This document shows, piece by piece, positions 9,783-18,044 of a stretch of DNA of 64,000 nt; position 1 is the stretch's first letter, and every line of letters begins with the position of its first letter. The notes beneath the pieces are model-generated. The model was not told the origin of the DNA, ran no database searches, and worked only from the letters and a program-made list of their open reading frames with translations. The position numbers were made by a program, and so were the translations under genes. The stretch is taken from assembly GCF_030687835.1 (NCBI RefSeq), contig NZ_CP117449.1, positions 5,771,001 to 5,835,000 of the forward strand, written 5' to 3'. This DNA comes from Pseudomonas hefeiensis (GTDB lineage Bacteria; Pseudomonadota; Gammaproteobacteria; Pseudomonadales; Pseudomonadaceae).

Positions 9783-10907
9783 TCAATTCGCCTCTAGAAG
9801 GGGGTCGAGCGCACGCACATGCTCGACTTGCCAGCCAAGCGGAACCACGTCCCCAACGGTGAGCCCGGGATCGAGCTCGGCAATGGGTTGTTTCACGAAG
9901 AAGTCATTCTTGCCGCAGACCTCCAGGCGAACCCGGACGTGGTCGCCCAGATAGATGAATTCCGCCACCCTCCCTGAGAAGCGGTTGACACATTGTTCGC
10001 TTGCGCCGTTAAGGCTCACCCGTTCCGGGCGGATCGACAGGGTCACCGGCTCGCCGGGTTTGCCGACGTTCACCGCCAGGGCCTCGACCTTTTCGCCACG
10101 CCCCAGCTCCACCAGACAGCGGTCGCCAGTGTGACTGTGCAGGCGGCCGTTGAGACGGTTGTTCTCGCCGATGAAGTTGGCGACGAAAGTGTTTTTCGGC
10201 TCTTCGTAGAGGGTGCGCGGCGCGGCAATTTGCTGGATTTCGCCCTGGTGGAACACCGCTACGCGGTCGGACATGGTCAAGGCTTCGCCCTGGTCGTGGG
10301 TCACGTAGACCACGGTCACACCGAGGCGCTGATGCAGATGCTTGATCTCCATCTGCATGTGTTCACGCAGTTGTTTGTCCAGCGCGCCAAGGGGTTCGTC
10401 CATCAGCACCAGTTGCGGTTCGAACACCAGCGCCCGGGCCAGGGCCACGCGCTGTTGCTGGCCGCCGGACAACTGCGCCGGGTAGCGTTGGGCAAACGTG
10501 TCCAACTGAACCATGCTCAAGACGCGCTTGACCCGATCACTCACGTCGCTTTTGTTCAAGCCGCGCACGGTCAGCGGGAATGCCAGGTTCTCGGCAACGG
10601 TCATGTGTGGGAACAAGGCGTAGTTCTGGAACACCATGCCGATGTCACGCTTGTGGGGCGGCACGTTGTTGATGGAGCGCCCGGCCAGTTGGATCTCGCC
10701 GGCGGTCGGTGTTTCAAACCCGGCGAGCATCATCAGGCTGGTGGTTTTGCCGGAACCGGACGGCCCGAGCAGAGTCAGGAATTCGCCTTTGCGAATGTCC
10801 AGGTTGAGGTCCTTGACGATCAGGTTCTCGCCGTCGTAGCTCTTTTGCACACCACGAAAGCTGACCAGCACATCACTGGCCCCCGCGCTTGAATCGACCT
10901 GGCTCAT
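9783..10907 (-). CDS. ABC transporter ATPase, PotA type
   Basis: Cytoplasmic ATPase of 374 residues energising the polyamine-type importer encoded downstream. Walker A is GPSGSGKTTSLM (about 49-60), the Q-loop is VFQNYALFPH, the signature is LSGGQQQRVALARAL, Walker B is LVLMDEPLGALD, and the switch His is in VYVTHDQGEALT. A C-terminal TOBE domain occupies about residues 285-365. It is the first gene of the four-gene operon. AAAGGTG lies upstream of the ATG. The promoter must lie in the 346 bp gap beyond it; no convincing operator was recognised. Confidence 0.95.
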   Translation of the reverse strand: MSQVDSSAGASDVLVSFRGVQKSYDGENLIVKDLNLDIRKGEFLTLLGPSGSGKTTSLMMLAGFETPTAGEIQLAGRSINNVPPHKRDIGMVFQNYALFPHMTVAENLAFPLTVRGLNKSDVSDRVKRVLSMVQLDTFAQRYPAQLSGGQQQRVALARALVFEPQLVLMDEPLGALDKQLREHMQMEIKHLHQRLGVTVVYVTHDQGEALTMSDRVAVFHQGEIQQIAAPRTLYEEPKNTFVANFIGENNRLNGRLHSHTGDRCLVELGRGEKVEALAVNVGKPGEPVTLSIRPERVSLNGASEQCVNRFSGRVAEFIYLGDHVRVRLEVCGKNDFFVKQPIAELDPGLTVGDVVPLGWQVEHVRALDPLLEAN

Positions 10908-11253
10908 ACCCGCACCTTTTGTATTGATGACTGCTTGTGAATCAAGCCTAGTGGAGCCTGGGGGCCGCGCAAATCGGGACGCAGGAGAGAATAGCCTCAG
11001 CCGGATGGAAGAGTCGGTGTAGGGATTTCCCTACAACGATGGCGGGATTGGATAAGGACAGTCGTGAGTTATGAGCTGCAAGCTGCAAGCAGGGGCAAAA
11101 GCGATGTCGGGGCGTGTCGCAAATGGATATGCCGGCGCATCTATCCTGTGGGAGCGGGCTTGCTCGCGAAAGCGGTGTGTCAGTCGACAAATGCGTTGAA
11201 TGTAAGATCGCCTTCGCGAGCAAGCCCGCTCCCACAAGGGAACCGTGTGAGGC
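10908..11253. other. 346 bp intergenic region between ABC operon and response regulator
   Basis: There is no coding sequence. It holds the presumed promoter of the ABC operon (minus strand; a TTGATT-like element is visible near 10935-10945 but is weak), a short AGCTGCAAGCTGCAAGC stretch at 11074-11090 that belongs to a second genus-typical repeat family, and a REP pair at its right end. Confidence 0.6.
11146..11236. repeat. REP pair downstream of response-regulator gene
   Basis: Inverted pair of the GCGAGCAAGCCCGCTCCCAC subtype with about 30 bp between the arms. It lies 18 bp after the response-regulator stop codon on the minus strand, so it probably forms the transcript's 3' end. Confidence 0.9.
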
Positions 11254-11883
11254 TTAGAGCAGCTTGTGCTCCATCGCGTACTTCACCAGCTCCGCCAATG
11301 AGGTGATGTTGAGTTTCTGCATCAGCCGCGCTTTGTGAGTGCTGATGGTTTTGCTGCTCAGGGCCAATTGCTGGGCGATGTCATTGACGTTGGCCCCTTG
11401 GGCCAGGCGCTCGAATACCGAGAATTCGCGCTCGGACAGCAGCGAGTGCAGCGGTCGGCTGTCGGTCAGGCCAACTTCGAAAACCATGCGGTCGGCCAGC
11501 TCCGGGTCGATGTAACGTCCGCCGGCCGCGACCTTGCGGATCGCCATGAGCAGCAAGGCCGGGTCGCTGTCCTTGGTCGCGTAGCCGGCGGCGCCGACCT
11601 TCAGCGCCCGCGCCGCCATTTGCGCCTCGTCGTGCATCGACAACACCAGGATGGCCGGCGGATTGTTCAACGCACGGATCCGCGGGATCGCCTCCAGGCC
11701 ATTGACGCCAGGCATGGAGATATCCAGCAACACCACCTCACAGGGCACATGCCGCAGGGTCTCCAGCAATTGTTCGCCATTGCTCGCCTCCCCCACGACC
11801 ACCAGGTCCTTCGCCAGGCCAATCAACTGTTTAATGCCTTCGCGGACGATGGTGTGGTCTTCGGCTACCAGTACACGGATCAC
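11254..11883 (-). CDS. NarL/LuxR-family response regulator
   Basis: DNA-binding partner of the upstream sensor kinase, 209 residues. The receiver domain (about 3-120) has the acidic pair E8/D9, the phosphoacceptor D54 in LLDISMPG, and K105 in ATKDSD. The C-terminal LuxR helix-turn-helix is about 143-205 (LSEREFSVFERLAQG...SSKTISTHKARLMQKL). The start is the GTG at 11883: GGAG lies seven bases upstream, and the open frame before it only translates a REP palindrome. The kinase gene precedes it on the same strand. Target genes are unknown; the closest general relatives are UvrY/GacA-like and UhpA-like regulators. Confidence 0.92.
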   Translation of the reverse strand: MIRVLVAEDHTIVREGIKQLIGLAKDLVVVGEASNGEQLLETLRHVPCEVVLLDISMPGVNGLEAIPRIRALNNPPAILVLSMHDEAQMAARALKVGAAGYATKDSDPALLLMAIRKVAAGGRYIDPELADRMVFEVGLTDSRPLHSLLSEREFSVFERLAQGANVNDIAQQLALSSKTISTHKARLMQKLNITSLAELVKYAMEHKLL

Positions 11884-11906
11884 TCTTTTCTCCAGATTCA
11901 GGTTCT

Positions 11907-11988
11907 CATCGCGAGCAGGCTCGCTACCACAGGGTGGTGTGCGTGTATGTATCTCAATCAATGTGGGAGCGAGCCTGTTCGCGACAGC
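11907..11988. repeat. REP pair between sensor kinase and regulator genes
   Basis: Inverted pair (GCGAGCAGGCTCGCTACCAC ... GTGGGAGCGAGCCTGTTCGC), each arm with one or two mismatches to the consensus. It fills the gap between the kinase stop (12013) and the regulator GTG (11883), so it separates the two partners of one two-component system. Confidence 0.85.
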
Positions 11989-12012
11989 GTCAGCCAAGCC
12001 AACCAAAAACCA

Positions 12013-14406
12013 TCAGGCCTCATTCACCGGCACCCGCACCGCCAGGGTCGTACCCTCCCCCGGCTCACTTTCCAACGATAACTGCCCGCCCATGATCAAC
12101 ACCCGCTCCCGCATGCCGACCAGACCAAAGGAGGTCGGCCGACCCGTGGCGGGAACGAATCCTACACCGTCGTCGCTCACCGTCAGACAGAGCTGGTCGT
12201 CTTCCTGCACCAGCGTCAGTTCTACAGTATGCGCCTGGGCATGGCGCATCACATTGGTCAGCGCTTCCTGAAGAATCCGAAACAGACCGATGGCCTTGGC
12301 GTCGCTCAAGGGCGGCAGATTGTCCGGTACCTGCACCAGGCATGGGATCTGCGTGCGCGCCTCGAAACGCCGCGCCTGCCATTCGATGGCCGAGGCGATG
12401 CCCGCATCGAGAATAGGCGGACGCAATGCCGTCGCCACATCCCGCACCAACTGGAACAACTGGGCAATCAGGCGCTTCATGCTGTTGAGCCGCTCTTGCA
12501 GGCCCGGGTCGAGCTGCGCATAGGCCAGTTCGCACATGGACGTTTCCAGCTTCAAGACCGTCAACATCTGACCCAGCTCGTCATGGACCTCCCGAGCTAT
12601 ACGCGCTTTTTCCTCTTCCCGCACGCTCTCCAGATGCGCCGACAATTCGCGCAGTTGTTCCCGGGAGCTGGCCAGCTCGAGTTCGATGCGCTTGCTTTCG
12701 GTGATATCCCAGACGATGCCATCCCAGACGTAGGCACCGTCCTCGAGACGACGGGTAATGGCCTTGATCTCGGCCCAGCGCTCCCTACCTTCGCGGGTCA
12801 GGATGCGGCCCTGCCACGACCAGTCGCTGTCACTGTCCAGCGCCTGGTCCTGAGTGCGGTGGTAACTAGCCTTGTCCTGAGGGTGTACGAGGCTGCGCAG
12901 GCCGGTGTCGCTACGGGCCAGGGTCGCGGGGGAATACCCCACGAGGCTTTCGCTGCCTTCACTGATGTAGGCAAAGTCGATCTGCCCGGTCACTGGGGCC
13001 CGTTCCAGGCGAAAGACCAGGCCCGGGACGTTGGCGGCGATCCCCTGCAAGCGCGCCTCGCTTTCGCGTAGCGCCGCCAGCGCTCGACGGCGCTCGGTTA
13101 CGTCGTTTATGTAGACCACCAGGTATTCGGCATCGCGAAAACGCAGGAAGCTCAAGGAAACGTCGGCTGGAAGGATACTTCCATCGGCCCGCACACATTC
13201 GGTTTCGAAACTCTGTGGCCCCTCCTCGCTGGCCCGGGCGCGCTTCCACAGGTTCAGCCAGCGATCCATGTGCAGGCCCGGTTCGAAGTCGATCAAGGGT
13301 CGCTCAATGATGGCGCCCGGCGCATAGCCCAGCATGATTTCGGCAGCGCGATTGGCATAGCGTACATGGCTATCCCAATTGACCCAGAGAATGCCGACAG
13401 TGCTTTGATCGATGGAAAATTGCGTCAGGCGCAAGGCTTCCTCGCTGGCGGCCCGCTGGGCGATGTCATTTCGCGCGTAGCGAAGGCGCCGTTCCAGCGC
13501 CCTTTGCTCGCGGCGCTGCCAGAACACGATGGCCACGCAACTCAAGAACAGGGCCAGCAGCAACAGGGTCAGGTTTTGCCAGAAACCCGGGGAATCGGTC
13601 AGCCGCGGATATTGGGGTTTGAGCCAGCGACTGTGCAATTGCTCAAGTTCCTTGGCCGGGATCGCCTGCAAACCGCTCTCGATGATGTCGGCCAACTCCG
13701 GCCAATCCCGGCGGGTGGCGACGCGCAACAGCTGCGGCAGCCCGATATCGCCCACGACCACCAGCCCGGAGAATTCAGGCTCGACCATCAGTCGCCCCAA
13801 TTGCGCCTCATCGACCACGGCGTAACCGGCCTGTTGACTCAACAACAGTTGCAGGGCCTGGCGTTCCAACGGTACGCCTTGAAGATTCAACGTCGGGTAA
13901 TTGCTGCGCAAATAATCGGCCGTGGTGCTGGGCATGCGCACCGCCACCCGCACTTGAGCATCGAGCTTTTCCAGCTCGACCCCTTCGGCACCTTTCTTCT
14001 GGCCGACGATCAATTGCGGCACACGCATGTAGGGGTCGGAAAACCGCCAGAGACGCAGCCCGGCCGGGGTCTGGGTCAGTCCTGGGGCAACGTCCACCTC
14101 ACCGGAGCGCAACGCCGCTTCCAGTTGCGCCACGTCCTGGAAATTGCGCCAGGTCAGCTCGACATTCAACGCCTTGCCCAACCATTGCATCAGCTCGACA
14201 TTGGTGCCGGACAGGCGCTGCAAGCGCCGGTCATATTGCGCATACGGCGCCTGCAACACGAGGCCGACGCGCAGTTGCGGATGCTGGAGCAGCCATTGTC
14301 GCTGGCCCGCGTCCAGTTGCACTTCATTTACCGACGGTGCAGGCGCGGCCCACGCCATCAAGGGAAGCCATAAACAGCCGATAACCCACAGGCAGCAAAA
14401 ACGCAT
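12013..14406 (-). CDS. Periplasmic-sensing hybrid-architecture histidine kinase (SBP-PAS-HisKA_3)
   Basis: Membrane sensor kinase of 797 residues. A signal peptide (MRFCCLWVIGCLWLPLMAWA) is followed by a periplasmic solute-binding domain of the SBP_bac_3 type (about 30-255), a membrane helix (NLTLLLLALFLSCVAIVFW, about 275-293) and PAS domains at about 330-440 and 455-575. The HisKA_3 dimerisation domain has the phospho-His in REVHDELGQ. The HATPase has N box TNVMRHA and G boxes DDGVGF and GLVGMRER. I start at the ATG at 14406, which opens the signal peptide; a TTG eight codons upstream is possible. It pairs with the NarL-type regulator encoded next. The binding domain suggests a small-molecule ligand, possibly an amino acid; its identity is unknown. 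Confidence 0.9.
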   Translation of the reverse strand: MRFCCLWVIGCLWLPLMAWAAPAPSVNEVQLDAGQRQWLLQHPQLRVGLVLQAPYAQYDRRLQRLSGTNVELMQWLGKALNVELTWRNFQDVAQLEAALRSGEVDVAPGLTQTPAGLRLWRFSDPYMRVPQLIVGQKKGAEGVELEKLDAQVRVAVRMPSTTADYLRSNYPTLNLQGVPLERQALQLLLSQQAGYAVVDEAQLGRLMVEPEFSGLVVVGDIGLPQLLRVATRRDWPELADIIESGLQAIPAKELEQLHSRWLKPQYPRLTDSPGFWQNLTLLLLALFLSCVAIVFWQRREQRALERRLRYARNDIAQRAASEEALRLTQFSIDQSTVGILWVNWDSHVRYANRAAEIMLGYAPGAIIERPLIDFEPGLHMDRWLNLWKRARASEEGPQSFETECVRADGSILPADVSLSFLRFRDAEYLVVYINDVTERRRALAALRESEARLQGIAANVPGLVFRLERAPVTGQIDFAYISEGSESLVGYSPATLARSDTGLRSLVHPQDKASYHRTQDQALDSDSDWSWQGRILTREGRERWAEIKAITRRLEDGAYVWDGIVWDITESKRIELELASSREQLRELSAHLESVREEEKARIAREVHDELGQMLTVLKLETSMCELAYAQLDPGLQERLNSMKRLIAQLFQLVRDVATALRPPILDAGIASAIEWQARRFEARTQIPCLVQVPDNLPPLSDAKAIGLFRILQEALTNVMRHAQAHTVELTLVQEDDQLCLTVSDDGVGFVPATGRPTSFGLVGMRERVLIMGGQLSLESEPGEGTTLAVRVPVNEA

Positions 14407-14483
14407 CTTCGAAGTCTCACGCACTGACAAATACTGACCAACCCATTAGGCTGCCGGAAATACTTCTGGCCCTGGAATATCCG

Positions 14484-15479
14484 ATGCCCTTTGTTTATCG
14501 CCTGGCATTGCCAGCATTGTGCCTGTCGCTGATCCTGCCGAGCGCCTTTTCTGTACAGGCTGAAGAACCGACGCCCGCGGCGGCGGATCAAACCGCCGAG
14601 GAAAAACCGGTCGAACGTCCGCCTTTGCTCGAGCGTAGCGAGGAAGAAGCGACGGCACTTGAACGAAATCTCCCTCTTCAGGAGCAACAACAGCTACAGA
14701 CCGGCAGCGACACTTTCCTGGCTCTCTGGAAGCCGGCCAACACTAGCGAGCCCCAAGGCGCGGTCATCATAGTCCCCGGCGCCGGCGAAACTGCTGACTG
14801 GCCTCAAGTGATCGGCCCATTGCGCAAAAAACTACCGGACATTGAGTGGAGTAGCCTGAGTATCACCCTGCCGGACCTGCAAAGCGACGTCATCGCACCG
14901 CGCGTCGTGGAAACACCGCCCGAAACCAAACCGGCCGACGTGGCCGGCGCAGCACCGGACGCCACCACCGCAGCGCCGATTGAACAGGTGGCGGGCGGCG
15001 AGGCCGACGCTGTGGATCCGGTCGTTGCCCAAACCAGCGAGGAACACCTCCTGGCCGATGCCGAACGTATCTTTGCCCGTATCGATGCGGCACTGGCTTA
15101 CGCCGAACAGCAGAGCGCCCGCAGCATTGTTTTGCTGGGCCACGGCACCGGCGCCTATTGGGCGGCACGCTACCTGAATGAAAAACAACCTTCGCAGATA
15201 GAGCGTTTCGTGATGGTCGCCGCCCAGACCCCGGTCACAGTCAAACCCGCCCTGGCCGAACTGACCCCCACCTTGAAACTGGCGACCGTCGACATCTTCT
15301 ACATGGACAAACCGCAGGATCGCAATGAAGCACTGGAGCGCCTGCAGGCCAGCAAACGTCTTAAAGGTTCTAGCTTCAGTCAGGTATCGCTCAAAGCAGT
15401 GCCCAACTCATCGGCACAGCAGGAACAGCTGTTTCGTCGGGTTCGCGGGTGGTTGAACCCGCAAAAGCCGGGGGAGTGA
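14484..15479 (+). CDS. DUF3530 family exported alpha/beta-hydrolase-like protein
   Basis: Exported protein of 331 residues with an N-terminal signal peptide (MPFVYRLALPALCLSLILPS, cleavage near VQA). The mature part resembles an alpha/beta hydrolase fold: GAVIIVPGAGETADWP may be the oxyanion strand and LLGHGTGAYWAARYL the nucleophile elbow. The elbow reads GHGTG, without the usual Ser, so the protein may not be a hydrolase. An Ala/Pro/Asp-rich insert (about 140-185) interrupts the fold. It is divergent from the sensor kinase, sharing a 77 bp promoter region. The specific function is unknown. Confidence 0.8.
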   Translation: MPFVYRLALPALCLSLILPSAFSVQAEEPTPAAADQTAEEKPVERPPLLERSEEEATALERNLPLQEQQQLQTGSDTFLALWKPANTSEPQGAVIIVPGAGETADWPQVIGPLRKKLPDIEWSSLSITLPDLQSDVIAPRVVETPPETKPADVAGAAPDATTAAPIEQVAGGEADAVDPVVAQTSEEHLLADAERIFARIDAALAYAEQQSARSIVLLGHGTGAYWAARYLNEKQPSQIERFVMVAAQTPVTVKPALAELTPTLKLATVDIFYMDKPQDRNEALERLQASKRLKGSSFSQVSLKAVPNSSAQQEQLFRRVRGWLNPQKPGE

Positions 15480-15521
15480 GGCTTAGGCAACCCCCAAACC
15501 AGCCACAGCGGCTATCACCTT

Positions 15522-16289
15522 CTAGCGAAAATCCCGCCGCTCGCGGATCAACCGATAGGCGTTATGTAACTCTCGGGTTCTGTCGGTAGCGTCACGGACC
15601 TGCAATGGCGTCGCCCCACTACCGGCAATCTTGTCCGGGTGGTGACGGCTGAGCAGGCGACGGTAAGCCCGCTTGATCTGCGACGGCTCGCTGGTGGCCG
15701 AAACCCCCAGCAAACGCAATGCTTCCTGATAGGTCACACCGTTGTTGGGCAGCGAATGTTTGTGTGGTTCGTAATCCACCGCCAGTGCCTGGACCTGCTG
15801 CGGCGTCCAACCCAGCCACTTGCCCCACTGGGCAAGCAACTCACGCTCGCCGGTGCCTGCGCGACCATCGGCCCAGACCATCCGCCAGCAGGCCCGCAGC
15901 ACGCCTTCCGCCGCATGGGGCTGGGTCGCAAGGCGACGCAAATAACCGCGCAAATGGTCGTTTCCGGTTTTGCCCCGGTTGAATGCGGCGACAGCCCGGC
16001 GCTGTGCCGGTTCGCTCAAGTCCAGGGCGCGCATCTCATGGCGAGCCTGTTGGATGTGCCCATCGACCACTCGGCCATCGCTCTTGGCCAGTCGCCCAAG
16101 CAGTACAAACAGCAACTCATCGTTGCGCAACGCTGGCCGACCACCCAAACGCTCGCGCACCTGCGCCCAGCCTTGCAGATTAAGTCGCCGATCCAGCGCT
16201 TGTCCTAACAACGCACCCAGCATGGCCCCCGGAATGCTGGCTATGGCAAAGCCCGCCCCGGCTCCAATCAGAGTCCCTGGCCACCACAT
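15522..16289 (-). CDS. djlA: TerB/DnaJ-domain co-chaperone (DjlA type)
   Basis: Membrane-anchored DnaK co-chaperone of 255 residues. A short glycine-rich N-terminal helix (GTLIGAGAGFAIASIPGAML, about 5-24) may anchor it in the inner membrane. A TerB-like helical domain follows (about 55-165), then a C-terminal J domain (about 188-255) with the HPD motif in LLSRHHPDKIAG, which stimulates DnaK ATP hydrolysis. The order TM-TerB-J is diagnostic of DjlA. It lies directly downstream of murU (1 bp gap), so amgK-murU-djlA are probably cotranscribed on the minus strand. Confidence 0.9.
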   Translation of the reverse strand: MWWPGTLIGAGAGFAIASIPGAMLGALLGQALDRRLNLQGWAQVRERLGGRPALRNDELLFVLLGRLAKSDGRVVDGHIQQARHEMRALDLSEPAQRRAVAAFNRGKTGNDHLRGYLRRLATQPHAAEGVLRACWRMVWADGRAGTGERELLAQWGKWLGWTPQQVQALAVDYEPHKHSLPNNGVTYQEALRLLGVSATSEPSQIKRAYRRLLSRHHPDKIAGSGATPLQVRDATDRTRELHNAYRLIRERRDFR

Positions 16290-16290
16290 A

Positions 16291-17984
<1,694 letters not shown>

Positions 17985-18044
17985 TGCAAGGGTCTCCGAC
18001 GGCGCTAGCCGTCAAGCGGGTCATGCTTTATTATCCAGCATCTT

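Noticed and set aside
11884..12006. N-terminal extension of the response regulator
   Set aside because: It translates a REP palindrome; the GTG at 11883 has a good Shine-Dalgarno and fits the receiver-domain start.
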